64,000 bases of DNA, from positions 7,921 to 71,920 of the forward strand of contig JAFZDJ010000011.1 in the NCBI GenBank assembly GCA_017561265.1, read 5' to 3'. Below are positions 8,975-17,685 of the stretch, in pieces. The translations under genes and the position numbers were made by a program. The DNA comes from Bacteroidales bacterium (lineage in GTDB: Bacteria > Bacteroidota > Bacteroidia > Bacteroidales > UBA932). A model generated the notes under the pieces. The model did not search any database and had not been told where the DNA came from. It saw only the letters and a program-made list of their open reading frames with translations. How positions within the stretch are numbered: position 1 is the first letter of the stretch; each line of letters begins with the position of its first letter.

Positions 8975-9932
8975 TTATCCTACGCTTTCCAATCCGATAT
9001 TGGGAATCTTCATGAAGGAGCAGGTGGAGTCTGTAGAAAGGTTCGGTGTGGAGAATACTATCTTCTTCAGTAACGGTTCCGAGACACGCGTGGGCCATAA
9101 GGGAGGAGGTGCATTTGTGCATATGAGGTCTGTATTCAGACTTATGTGGCACCTGATGAGGCATCGATACGATCTGATCCACTGTCATTCTGCCTTGAGC
9201 GGAATGATACTCCTGCTTTCCGGAGGCGCATTCTTCAACAAGTGCGTGATATCCTTCCAGAACGACCCTGAGAAGGAGGGGGACAAGGCCTTTTTCCGCA
9301 TCCTCTATCCTTTCTTCAACAAGGTGATCGTTAAGAAGAGGACGAAGTATGATTCGTGGAAGAAGATGGTCTATCTGCCTAACGGATGCAATATGCATAT
9401 CTTTTCCCCGATGGATAAAGAGCTGTGCAAGAAGAAGATAGGTCTCGATCCTGAAAAGAGGTGTATACTTTTTGTCGACTCGAATACCAGCAGGAAGAGG
9501 ACCCAGAAGAGGCGTGACAGGTTTGATGAGACCATGAGCATTCTCCGGGATAAATATGGTCATGATGATATAGAGACTCTTGTGATGATCGGAGTGGCTC
9601 GTGAAGATGTTCCGACCTATATGAATGCATGCGACCTGCATATTCTTTCTTCCGATCAGGAGGGTTCGCCGAATTCTGTCAAGGAATGTCTGTGCTGCGG
9701 TGTGCCGGTGGTGGCGACTGATGTGGGAAATGTGCATGATCTTCTGGATGATGTTCCAGGCTGTGGAGTCGCGGATTCATTTACTGCTGAGGAACTTGCC
9801 GGTCTGGCTGACAAGGCTCTCAAATCAGGATCTGATGCTGGTGAGCTTACCGCATCCATAGTACGGAAGGGACTGGATATGGATAGCGTGGCTGAAAGAC
9901 TGTATGGGATTTATAATGAAATAATCGGATAG
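8949..9932 (+). CDS. Glycosyltransferase family 4-type protein
   Basis: A 327-residue GT-B enzyme. The N-terminus MKILQVTTNYPTLSNPILGI and the early segment YDLIHCHSALSG are typical of GT4 proteins. The C-terminal donor-binding domain has LVMIGVAREDVPTYMNACD, then HILSSDQEGSPNSVKECL with the E-x7-E-like nucleotide-sugar motif, and GVPVVATDVGNVHDLL. It is expected to add one sugar of the repeat unit on the cytoplasmic face; donor and linkage cannot be read from the sequence. It starts inside the polymerase gene (26-base overlap), and the next gene starts one base after its stop. Confidence 0.92.
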   Translation: MKILQVTTNYPTLSNPILGIFMKEQVESVERFGVENTIFFSNGSETRVGHKGGGAFVHMRSVFRLMWHLMRHRYDLIHCHSALSGMILLLSGGAFFNKCVISFQNDPEKEGDKAFFRILYPFFNKVIVKKRTKYDSWKKMVYLPNGCNMHIFSPMDKELCKKKIGLDPEKRCILFVDSNTSRKRTQKRRDRFDETMSILRDKYGHDDIETLVMIGVAREDVPTYMNACDLHILSSDQEGSPNSVKECLCCGVPVVATDVGNVHDLLDDVPGCGVADSFTAEELAGLADKALKSGSDAGELTASIVRKGLDMDSVAERLYGIYNEIIG

Positions 9933-9933
9933 G

Positions 9934-11001
9934 ATGAAGAATGTTGCGGTAGTCGGGATCCAGGGAGTTCCCGCACAATATGGAGGATTTGAGTCTCTTG
10001 TCGAGAATCTCATAGGGGATCACAAGAGTGAAGATATAAGGTATACTGTATTCTGCAGCGGCAGGGACATGAAGAGTCGTCTTGCTGAGTACAAGGGTGC
10101 AGAACTTAAATATGTCCCTTTGCGTGCCAACGGAGTCCAGAGCATTCCTTATGATATGATTTCATTCATGAGGATTCCAAGAAAGACCGATGTGATCCTT
10201 GTTCTCGGAGTTTCGGGATGTCTTATCCTTCCGGTTTTCCGGCTTTTCTGCAGGAAGAGGCTGATAATCAATATAGACGGTCTTGAGCATCGCAGAGCGA
10301 AATGGGGAAAGCTGGCGAAGACCTTCCTGAAGCTGTCGGAGAAGATGGCTGTCAGATATGCCGATGTGATCATTTCCGACAATAAAGGCATTCAGGATTA
10401 TGTGCGCGAAGAATATGGAAAGGAATCCGAGCTGATAGCATATGGTGGAGATCATGCTGTCCGTTCGGTCCCTCAAGCCAGGACCCTTGATATTCTTCGA
10501 CGATATGGACTTCGTCCGGGAGCCTATGCTGTGACTGTATGCAGGATAGAGCCGGAGAACAACTGCCATCTTGTCCTTGAGGCTTTTTCGAAGTCGGACA
10601 GGGAACTTGCTTTTGTCGGAAACTGGTCCAGAAGTGCTTATGGTCAGGAACTTAAGGAGAAGTATTCCGCTTTTCCTAATATCCATATTCTCGATCCTAT
10701 ATACGATATCGACACTCTTTATGTGTTGAGGATGAATGCATGGGCTTATGTGCATGGTCATAGTGCGGGCGGCACGAATCCCTCCCTTGTCGAGGCCATG
10801 TTCTTCGGCAATCCTATCTTCGCCTATGATGTAGTGTACAACAGGGAGACCACAGGTGGAGGAGCCATGTATTGGAGCTCGTCGGATGAGCTTCTGAAAC
10901 TGCTGTCACTTGATGATTTTGACACTTCATCTATCATCGATCTGGCGAACCAGAAGTATACATGGAAAAGGATTGCGAATCAATATGAAAAACTATACTG
11001 A
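9934..11001 (+). CDS. DUF1972-containing glycosyltransferase, possible rhamnosyltransferase
   Basis: A 355-residue GT-B enzyme whose N-terminal half is the DUF1972 domain (NVAVVGIQGVPAQYGGFESL at the start, then VILVLGVSGCLI). The C-terminal donor domain carries VTVCRIEPENNCHLVLEAF and GGTNPSLVEAMFFGNPIFA. Several characterised DUF1972 enzymes, such as streptococcal Cps2T, transfer rhamnose, and rfbACB are in the same locus, so a rhamnosyltransferase is plausible but not proven. It is the last gene before a 34-base gap with a candidate promoter, which suggests a transcription unit boundary. Confidence 0.9.
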   Translation: MKNVAVVGIQGVPAQYGGFESLVENLIGDHKSEDIRYTVFCSGRDMKSRLAEYKGAELKYVPLRANGVQSIPYDMISFMRIPRKTDVILVLGVSGCLILPVFRLFCRKRLIINIDGLEHRRAKWGKLAKTFLKLSEKMAVRYADVIISDNKGIQDYVREEYGKESELIAYGGDHAVRSVPQARTLDILRRYGLRPGAYAVTVCRIEPENNCHLVLEAFSKSDRELAFVGNWSRSAYGQELKEKYSAFPNIHILDPIYDIDTLYVLRMNAWAYVHGHSAGGTNPSLVEAMFFGNPIFAYDVVYNRETTGGGAMYWSSSDELLKLLSLDDFDTSSIIDLANQKYTWKRIANQYEKLY

Positions 11002-11017
11002 TATCAATTAATTTTCG

Positions 11018-11025
11018 TACCTTTG
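11018..11025 (+). promoter_or_regulatory. Candidate -7 element (TACCTTTG) before the initiating transferase gene
   Basis: TACCTTTG fits the Bacteroidetes TAnnTTTG -7 consensus and lies in the short gap after the DUF1972 gene, 10 bases before the ATG at 11036. No clear TTTG lies 19 bases upstream. It would give the second half of the locus its own promoter and a very short leader. Confidence 0.45.
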
Positions 11026-11035
11026 AAAGTTAATT

Positions 11036-12238
11036 ATGCATTTCAGTATACTTTGGTACATACCGATTTTCGTGTTGAGTCTTGTGTTTGTCGCAATAGT
11101 GATCCCTGCGATCGTCAGCGTGGCAGACAAGATTCATCTTTATGATATCCAGGACGGCCGTAAAGTCCATCAGGGCGAGGTGCCTAGGTTGGGAGGAATA
11201 TCCTTCCTGCCGGCTATCCTCTTTACCCTCCTCACCGTACTTGCAATAATGACACGATTCCTTCCGGAGTCCATCCATGTATCCTATGCTCCGATCACGG
11301 AGGTCATGATGGCGGCAGCCGGTTGCGTGCTTCTTTATCTTGTAGGCCTTATGGACGATACCATAGGCGTCTCCTACAGAAGCAAGTTCATAGTCCAGTT
11401 CCTTGCGGCATTGCTTCTTTGCTGTTCCGGACTGTATATCTCTGACCTTCACGGAATTCTCGGGATCCATACCTTGCCTGCCGTGCTTGGAGTTCCGCTG
11501 ACAGTCCTCATTATAGTGTTCATAATCAACTCGATAAACCTTATCGACGGTATAGACGGACTGGCTTCCGGACTTTGTATCTTGGGCGCGCTTGGTTTCA
11601 TCGCTATGTTCCAGAAGCTCACGATGGCTATGAATCTCGTGCTTGCGATGTCGATGCTCGGAGTTCTTGTCATGTTCTACATCTACAACACTTTGGGAAA
11701 GAGGGGAAAGACCAAGATATTCATGGGTGACACAGGCTCGCTTACAATGGGCTTCCTTCTTGCCTTCTTTGCTGTAGAGCTCTGCTGCTTCAAGTGGGAC
11801 AGAGTAGATCTGGCCTTGCTTGGCGAGACCGAGCCTTTCTATACAGGAGACCAGCTCTTCGTGTATGGAATATCGTTGATCATCGTGCCTGTGCTCGATG
11901 TGTTCCGGGTCTTTTATTCCAGGATCCGTGACGGAAAGAGCCCGTTCAAGCCTGACAGAAGGCATATCCACCATAAGTTCCTGGCTCTGGGATTCAGCAT
12001 GAGACAGGCGCGTTGGACAATATTTTCCATGTCGATACTGCTTTGGGCCTTGAATGTGCTGATGTCATTCGTCCTTTGCTGGAACGTGAATGTGATCATT
12101 TCCGTTGACCTTGCGTTGTGGGTGGCTTTCAACCTGTACATTTCAAGATGTGTGCGTATGCGTCAGCTTATGCATGATGCAGTGGCTGAGAAATTTGATG
12201 ATTTTGATAAAACTAAAAACAAACATAACAGAAAATGA
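11036..12238 (+). CDS. Undecaprenyl-phosphate sugar-1-phosphate transferase (WecA/MraY family)
   Basis: A 400-residue polytopic membrane enzyme that starts repeat-unit assembly by moving a sugar-1-phosphate, usually a HexNAc-1-phosphate, from UDP-sugar to undecaprenyl phosphate. Visible family motifs: [18 protein letters not shown] after the first helix, [19 protein letters not shown] with the Asp-Asp pair, [31 protein letters not shown], and the cytoplasmic loop [15 protein letters not shown]. These are characteristic of WecA-like proteins rather than MraY. It follows a candidate promoter and overlaps the dehydrogenase gene by 4 bases. This makes it the likely priming transferase of the polymer. 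Confidence 0.95.
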   Translation: MHFSILWYIPIFVLSLVFVAIVIPAIVSVADKIHLYDIQDGRKVHQGEVPRLGGISFLPAILFTLLTVLAIMTRFLPESIHVSYAPITEVMMAAAGCVLLYLVGLMDDTIGVSYRSKFIVQFLAALLLCCSGLYISDLHGILGIHTLPAVLGVPLTVLIIVFIINSINLIDGIDGLASGLCILGALGFIAMFQKLTMAMNLVLAMSMLGVLVMFYIYNTLGKRGKTKIFMGDTGSLTMGFLLAFFAVELCCFKWDRVDLALLGETEPFYTGDQLFVYGISLIIVPVLDVFRVFYSRIRDGKSPFKPDRRHIHHKFLALGFSMRQARWTIFSMSILLWALNVLMSFVLCWNVNVIISVDLALWVAFNLYISRCVRMRQLMHDAVAEKFDDFDKTKNKHNRK

Positions 12239-13551
12239 AGATAGCAGTAGCAGGAACCGGTTATGTCGGTCTTTCGATGGCGACATTGCTGGCTCAGAAT
12301 CACAGCGTGATGGCTGTGGACATCATTCCCGAGAAGGTTGAGATGATCAACCGCCGCAAGTCTCCTATCCAGGACGAGTACATCGAGAAGTATTTCGCCG
12401 AGAAGGAGCTCGATCTTACGGCTACACTGGATGCGGAGGCTGCATATAAGGATGCAGAGTTCGTCGTCATAGCAGCTCCTACCAATTATGATGCGAAGAA
12501 GAACTTCTTCGACACTTCTGCCGTTGAGTCTGTCATCGACAAGGTCCTGGCTGTGAATCCTGATGCTGTCATGGTCATCAAGTCTACTATTCCGGTGGGA
12601 TATTGCCGCTCTCTTTACGTAAAGTATGCCCTCCGTTTCGCATATGACGAGAATCTTCGTGGCAAGAAGTTCAACCTTCTTTTCTCTCCTGAGTTCCTCC
12701 GTGAATCGAAGGCTCTTTACGACAACCTCTATCCTTCGCGTATCATCGTCGGTACTCCGAAATTCATAGACAATTTCGAGGACGAGAACCGCGCGATTGC
12801 GATGATCGCGGACTTCGACCGCATGAAGGAGGCTGCGCGCACATTTGCAGGCCTTCTCCAGGAAGGAGCGCTGAAGGAGGATATCCCTACCTTGTTCATG
12901 GGTCTGAAGGAGGCTGAGGCGGTGAAGCTTTTCGCGAACACATATCTGGCTCTCCGAGTAAGCTACTTCAATGAGCTTGACACCTATGCCGAGGTGAAGG
13001 GTCTTGATACCCAGCAGATTATAGATGGTGTATGCCTTGATCCCCGTATCGGCTCGCATTATAACAACCCGTCGTTCGGCTATGGCGGCTACTGTCTTCC
13101 GAAGGATACCAAGCAGCTTCTTGCGAACTACAACGATGTGCCTCAGAACCTTGTGCGCGCCATCGTGGACAGCAACCGTACCCGCAAGGACTTCATCGCA
13201 GACCGCGTCCTGAATCTTGCCGGTTATTATGATGATAATGCTTCGTACGATGCGTCGAAGGAAGCAGGCTGTACCATAGGCGTTTACCGTCTGACGATGA
13301 AGTCGAATTCGGACAATTTCCGTCAGAGTTCCATCCAGGGTGTGATGAAGCGCGTGAAGTCAAAGGGTGCGACAGTGATCATCTATGAGCCGACCCTTGA
13401 GGACGGCAGCACATTCTTCGGCAGCCGCGTCGTGAACGACCTTGCGAAGTTCAAGGAAATGAGTGACTCGATCATCGCAAACCGCTATGATGCGGTTCTT
13501 GACGATGTTCAGGAGAAGGTTTATACAAGGGATATTTTCAAGAGAGACTAA
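12235..13551 (+). CDS. ugd: UDP-glucose 6-dehydrogenase family protein
   Basis: Oxidizes a UDP-hexose to the uronate with two NAD+, giving UDP-glucuronate. At 438 residues it has the NAD-binding start [66 protein letters not shown], and the catalytic cysteine segment [19 protein letters not shown], the hallmark of the family. A UDP-glucuronate 4-epimerase gene lies downstream, which supports UDP-glucose as substrate, though UDP-HexNAc cannot be excluded. The stop and the next start share one base (TAATG). Codons are rich in C at third positions, as for a strongly expressed gene. Confidence 0.93.
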   Translation: MKIAVAGTGYVGLSMATLLAQNHSVMAVDIIPEKVEMINRRKSPIQDEYIEKYFAEKELDLTATLDAEAAYKDAEFVVIAAPTNYDAKKNFFDTSAVESVIDKVLAVNPDAVMVIKSTIPVGYCRSLYVKYALRFAYDENLRGKKFNLLFSPEFLRESKALYDNLYPSRIIVGTPKFIDNFEDENRAIAMIADFDRMKEAARTFAGLLQEGALKEDIPTLFMGLKEAEAVKLFANTYLALRVSYFNELDTYAEVKGLDTQQIIDGVCLDPRIGSHYNNPSFGYGGYCLPKDTKQLLANYNDVPQNLVRAIVDSNRTRKDFIADRVLNLAGYYDDNASYDASKEAGCTIGVYRLTMKSNSDNFRQSSIQGVMKRVKSKGATVIIYEPTLEDGSTFFGSRVVNDLAKFKEMSDSIIANRYDAVLDDVQEKVYTRDIFKRD

Positions 13552-14693
13552 TGGAAAGTTATCAGTATCATATATTTTCGCCATACCGCGTCTGCCCTGT
13601 GGGAGCTCATGTGGATCATCAGCATGGTCTGGTTACAGGTTTTGCTTTTGACAAGGGTGTGGATCTGTGGTTCACTCCTACGGATGACGGCAGCGTCAAT
13701 CTTAAGAGCCTCACATTTGACGGGGAGATTTCCTTCAATGTGACTATGCCGTCACAAGTAAAGGAAGGTAACTGGGGCGATTATGCCCGAGGAGCCAAAT
13801 ATGCCCTCAAGAAGCGTTTTGAACTTACCCGTGGCATTGAGGGTGTGATAAAGGGAAGTCTTCCTGTGGGTGGCCTTTCCAGCAGCGCGGCCGTTCTGAC
13901 AGCATATGTGATGGCTTTGGCCAAGGCGAACAACATCACTCTCTCAAAGATGGAGGTGATTAAGACAGCAAGTCAGGCAGAGCGTGAATATATAGGCCTT
14001 ACTAACGGTATCCTTGATCAGGCATGCATAGTGCTCGGAGAGAAGGATTCGCTTCTTTTTCTTGATACTGATTCGGAGCAGTACCGCATAATAAAGAAGA
14101 ATCCTCGTATGCCTGAGTTCGAGATTGCCATCATATTCTCGGGCTTGACCCGAAGCCTTGTCAGCAGTGACTATAATCTTCGCGTAGCCGAGTGCAAGAC
14201 TGCAGCATGGAACATGATGGCTTATACGGGAATGCCGCTGAAGAACTTCGACAAGACTTATCTCAGGGATATTCCGAAGGAGACATACGATCTGACAAAG
14301 GATAAGATGCCTCCGCGTTTCGCCCGTCGTGCCGAGCATTTCTACAGCGAATACAAACGCGTCCGCAAGGGTGTGACAGCATGGGAAACAGGTAATCTTG
14401 CCTTGTTCGGCCAGCTCAGTTTCGAGAGTTGCGAGAGCTCGATCAAAAACTATGAGTGCGGAAGTGAGGAACTCATAGCGATCTACAACATCATGCGTCA
14501 GTGTGATGGAATATATGGCGGACGTTTCAGCGGTGCCGGTTTCAAGGGAGCTTGTATCGCCCTTGTTGACCCTGCGAAGAAGGAGCAGATACGCGAGCAG
14601 ATTACCAGCGAATATCTGCGCATGTTCCCGGAATATAAAGAGACTTTTGAGATTCATTTCTGCAAGACAGATGACGGAGCGAGATTCGTATGA
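13551..14693 (+). CDS. GHMP sugar kinase, galacturonokinase-like
   Basis: A 380-residue kinase of the galactokinase branch of the GHMP family. The substrate signature near residues 10-22 reads YRVCPVGAHVDHQ. Galactokinase has GR-x-N-(I/L)-x-GEH-x-DY here, while plant galacturonokinase has a CP-x-GAH-x-DHQ form, so a uronic acid substrate is likely. The ATP loop LPVGGLSSSAAVLTAYVMAL and the C-terminal motif GGRFSGAGFKGACIALV are intact. It lies between a UDP-glucose dehydrogenase and a nucleotidyltransferase (4-base overlap), so it may feed a kinase-pyrophosphorylase salvage route to a UDP-uronate. L-arabinokinase-like activity is an alternative. Confidence 0.85.
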   Translation: MESYQYHIFSPYRVCPVGAHVDHQHGLVTGFAFDKGVDLWFTPTDDGSVNLKSLTFDGEISFNVTMPSQVKEGNWGDYARGAKYALKKRFELTRGIEGVIKGSLPVGGLSSSAAVLTAYVMALAKANNITLSKMEVIKTASQAEREYIGLTNGILDQACIVLGEKDSLLFLDTDSEQYRIIKKNPRMPEFEIAIIFSGLTRSLVSSDYNLRVAECKTAAWNMMAYTGMPLKNFDKTYLRDIPKETYDLTKDKMPPRFARRAEHFYSEYKRVRKGVTAWETGNLALFGQLSFESCESSIKNYECGSEELIAIYNIMRQCDGIYGGRFSGAGFKGACIALVDPAKKEQIREQITSEYLRMFPEYKETFEIHFCKTDDGARFV

Positions 14694-15421
14694 AGAACAT
14701 AGTGATAGCTGCAGGATATGCCACCAGGCTTGGCGAACTGACAAGAAACTTTCCGAAACCCCTTCTCCAGATAGGCCAGTCTACGATTCTTGGCCGTATG
14801 CTTGACGATATTGACCGTATTGATGATATTGATGAGCATATAATAATCACGAATCATCGTTTCACCCATATATTCGAAGCTTGGGCTGCGGAGCAGAGCT
14901 ATACCAAGCCTGTGACTATAGTTGACGACGGAACGTCGACCAATGAGACACGTCTTGGAGCAGTATGCGACCTTCTCTTTGCGATGGAGAAGCTTGCCAT
15001 CGATGACGATCTTCTGGTTGTGGCGGCTGATAACATCCTGATGTTCAGCTTTCAGGAGTTTGTCGATTTTGCAAAGGAAAAGGATTCCTCATGCATCATG
15101 TGCCATGAGCAGCCAAGCATAGAGAGGCTTCAGAGGACAGGGGTCGTTGTGCTTGACGAGGACAACCGGGTACTGAATATGGAGGAGAAGCCTCAGGTGC
15201 CGAAGTCGCATTGGGCTGTACCTCCGTTCTATATCTATCTTAAGAAAGATCTTGAACTGGTCCGTCGCAGCGTAGAGAACGGATGCGGAAAGGATGCTCC
15301 GGGCAATCTGGCGCATTATATGGTTGACAATACTGTCATGCATGCATGGCCTATGAGTGCAGGCCGTTTTGATATAGGAAGCCTTGACAGTTACGAGGAA
15401 GCAAAACAATTATTTGGATAA
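14690..15421 (+). CDS. Sugar-1-phosphate nucleotidyltransferase
   Basis: A 243-residue NTP_transferase protein. The N-terminus MKNIVIAAGYATRLGELTRN with FPKPLLQIGQSTI is the nucleotide-binding signature; VVAADNILMF is the metal-binding motif and EEKPQVPKSHWAVPPFYIYL the sugar-binding region. No C-terminal hexapeptide repeat is present, so it is a stand-alone transferase. Overlap with the GHMP kinase gene suggests it activates the sugar-1-phosphate made by that kinase, perhaps a uronic acid. Nucleotide preference cannot be read from the sequence. Confidence 0.88.
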   Translation: MKNIVIAAGYATRLGELTRNFPKPLLQIGQSTILGRMLDDIDRIDDIDEHIIITNHRFTHIFEAWAAEQSYTKPVTIVDDGTSTNETRLGAVCDLLFAMEKLAIDDDLLVVAADNILMFSFQEFVDFAKEKDSSCIMCHEQPSIERLQRTGVVVLDEDNRVLNMEEKPQVPKSHWAVPPFYIYLKKDLELVRRSVENGCGKDAPGNLAHYMVDNTVMHAWPMSAGRFDIGSLDSYEEAKQLFG

Positions 15422-15425
15422 GATT

Positions 15426-16466
15426 ATGACAATACTGGTTACAGGAGCCGCCGGATTCATCGGAAGCAATCTGGTGAAGGCTATTTACAAGAGATATGAA
15501 AACCCTGTGGTCGTGGGTATCGACAACATGAACGATTACTACGATGTACGTCTCAAGGAAGAGCGTCTCAGACAGCTCGAACAGTATCCAGACTTTACCT
15601 TCGTGCAGGGAAATATTGCAGACAAGGATCTGATAGACAGGATATTCGCTGAGTACAAGCCTCAGGTTGTGGTCAACCTCGCGGCTCAGGCAGGAGTACG
15701 TTACAGCATCACTAATCCCGGAGCATATATCGAGGCTAATCTTATAGGCTTCTACAATATCCTCGAGGCGTGCCGCAATTCTTATGCTCAGTATGAAGGG
15801 GGAGTGGAACATCTTGTATATGCTTCATCTTCATCTGTTTACGGTTCGAACAAGAAGATTCCGTATTCTACTGACGACAAGGTGGACAATCCTGTTTCGC
15901 TTTATGCAGCGACCAAGAAGAGCAACGAGCTCATGGCTCATGCCTACAGCAAGCTTTACAACATACCATCTACTGGTCTTCGTTTCTTTACGGTTTATGG
16001 CCCGGCGGGACGTCCTGATATGGCGTACTTCGGCTTTACCAATAAGCTTGTAAAGGGGGAGAAGATTCAGATCTTTAACTTTGGAAACTGCAAGCGTGAC
16101 TTCACTTACGTCGATGATATCGTCGAGGGTGTCATCCGTGTGATGCAGAAAGCACCTGAGAAGCAGGTGGGCGAGGACGGACTTCCTGTACCTCCATATG
16201 CCGTGTATAACATTGGAAACAATCAGCCTGAGAATCTTCTCGATTTCGTGACCATCCTTCAGGAGGAACTTCTTCGCGCAGGTGTGCTTCCGGCAGATTA
16301 TGATTTCGAGGCACATAAGGAGCTTGTTCCTATGCAGCCGGGTGATGTGCCTGTCACTTATGCTGATACATCGGCTCTTGAGCGTGATTTCGGCTTCAAG
16401 CCTTCGACTTCTCTCAGAGATGGTCTGCGTGCCTTTGCACAGTGGTATAAGGAATATTATGGTTAA
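15426..16466 (+). CDS. UDP-glucuronate 4-epimerase-like NAD-dependent epimerase
   Basis: A 346-residue extended SDR, start chosen at the ATG 4 bases after the previous stop; an upstream in-frame ATG at 15384 lies inside the neighbouring gene and precedes a non-homologous extension. Motifs are ILVTGAAGFIGSNLVKAI, NLAAQAGVRYSI, VYASSSSVYGSNKKIP, the catalytic YAATKKSNE, and FFTVYGPAGRPDMAYF with FNFGNCKRDFTYVDDIVEG, typical of UDP-glucuronate epimerases of capsule loci. It would convert UDP-glucuronate from the dehydrogenase at 12235 to UDP-galacturonate. Confidence 0.92.
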   Translation: MTILVTGAAGFIGSNLVKAIYKRYENPVVVGIDNMNDYYDVRLKEERLRQLEQYPDFTFVQGNIADKDLIDRIFAEYKPQVVVNLAAQAGVRYSITNPGAYIEANLIGFYNILEACRNSYAQYEGGVEHLVYASSSSVYGSNKKIPYSTDDKVDNPVSLYAATKKSNELMAHAYSKLYNIPSTGLRFFTVYGPAGRPDMAYFGFTNKLVKGEKIQIFNFGNCKRDFTYVDDIVEGVIRVMQKAPEKQVGEDGLPVPPYAVYNIGNNQPENLLDFVTILQEELLRAGVLPADYDFEAHKELVPMQPGDVPVTYADTSALERDFGFKPSTSLRDGLRAFAQWYKEYYG

Positions 16467-16482
16467 ATAAAAGTAGTGTATA

Positions 16483-17682
16483 ATGCCGAAGATATCGCAT
16501 AGAGGAATTCAGATGCCCTCATCACCAATCAGAAAACTTGCACCTCTTGCCAATGATGCGAAGGCCAGAGGAATAAAGGTGTATCATCTCAACATCGGAC
16601 AGCCGGATCTTCCGACTCCTCAGAAGGCTCTTGATGCCTTGAAGCATGTGGACCGCAAGGTGCTGGAATACAGCCCGTCACAGGGCTTCCTCTCATTGAG
16701 GGAGAAGCTTCAGGCGTATTACCGCAAGTTCAGGATCGAGCTGTCTGTCAATGATATAATCGTTACCAGCGGCGGTTCCGAGGCTGTGCTTTTCGCCTTT
16801 CTTGCATGCCTCAATCCCGGAGACGAGATCATCGTTCCGGAACCGGCATATGCCAACTATATGGCATTTGCAGTTTCAGCCGGAGCAGTCATAAAGACTG
16901 TTACATCCACCATCGACACCGGTTTCGCTCTTCCTCCGGTGGAGAAGTTCGAAGAGCTTATTACAGAGAGGACAAAGGCTATCCTGATCTGCAACCCTAA
17001 CAATCCCACCGGATATCTTTATTCCCGTGCGGAGATGAATCAGATCAGAGACCTCGTGATGAAGTATGATCTTTACCTCTTCTCGGATGAGGTTTATCGT
17101 GAGTTCATCTACACAGGTTCTCCTTATATTTCGGCTCTCAATCTGGATGGAATCGAGAATAATGTGGTTCTTGTGGATTCTGTTTCAAAACGTTACTCTG
17201 AGTGCGGAATCCGTATCGGCGCTCTCGTGACAAGAAACGCCGATGTCAGAAGAGCTGTCATGAAGTTCTGTCAGGCAAGGCTCTCTCCGCCGCTTCTTGG
17301 ACAGATTGTGGCTGAAGAGTCCATCGAAGGAACAGAGGAGTATGCTGCTGACGTATATGAGGAATATGTAGAGCGCAGAAAGTGCCTTGTGGATGGCCTG
17401 AACAGGATAGAAGGAGTGTATTCTCCTATTCCTATGGGCGCGTTCTATACTGTAGCAAGTCTTCCTGTGGATGATGCAGACAAATTCTGCGAGTGGTGTC
17501 TGAGCGATTTCAATTATGAAGGCGAGACCGTTATGATGGCTCCTGCCAGCGGATTCTATTCTACCCCAGGTATGGGAAAGAATGAGGTGCGTATCGCTTA
17601 CGTACTGAAGAAGGAGGATCTCCAGCGTGCACTCTTCATTCTTGAGAAGGCTCTCGAACAGTATAATTCATTGAAGAAATAG
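16483..17682 (+). CDS. PLP-dependent class I/II aminotransferase
   Basis: A 399-residue fold-type I aminotransferase of the aspartate aminotransferase-like class, not the DegT sugar aminotransferase class. Evidence: LNIGQPDLPTPQKALDAL near the N-terminus, VTSGGSEAVLFAFLACL for PLP phosphate binding, CNPNNPTGYLYSRAEM, SDEVYREFIY, and the PLP-lysine segment VDSVSKRYSECGIRIGALV. It probably works on amino acids and keto acids. It sits between the epimerase gene (16-base gap) and the NTP_transf_5 gene (3-base gap). It could supply an amino or keto acid for the decoration, or simply be a metabolic passenger. Confidence 0.9.
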   Translation: MPKISHRGIQMPSSPIRKLAPLANDAKARGIKVYHLNIGQPDLPTPQKALDALKHVDRKVLEYSPSQGFLSLREKLQAYYRKFRIELSVNDIIVTSGGSEAVLFAFLACLNPGDEIIVPEPAYANYMAFAVSAGAVIKTVTSTIDTGFALPPVEKFEELITERTKAILICNPNNPTGYLYSRAEMNQIRDLVMKYDLYLFSDEVYREFIYTGSPYISALNLDGIENNVVLVDSVSKRYSECGIRIGALVTRNADVRRAVMKFCQARLSPPLLGQIVAEESIEGTEEYAADVYEEYVERRKCLVDGLNRIEGVYSPIPMGAFYTVASLPVDDADKFCEWCLSDFNYEGETVMMAPASGFYSTPGMGKNEVRIAYVLKKEDLQRALFILEKALEQYNSLKK

Positions 17683-17685
17683 AAC

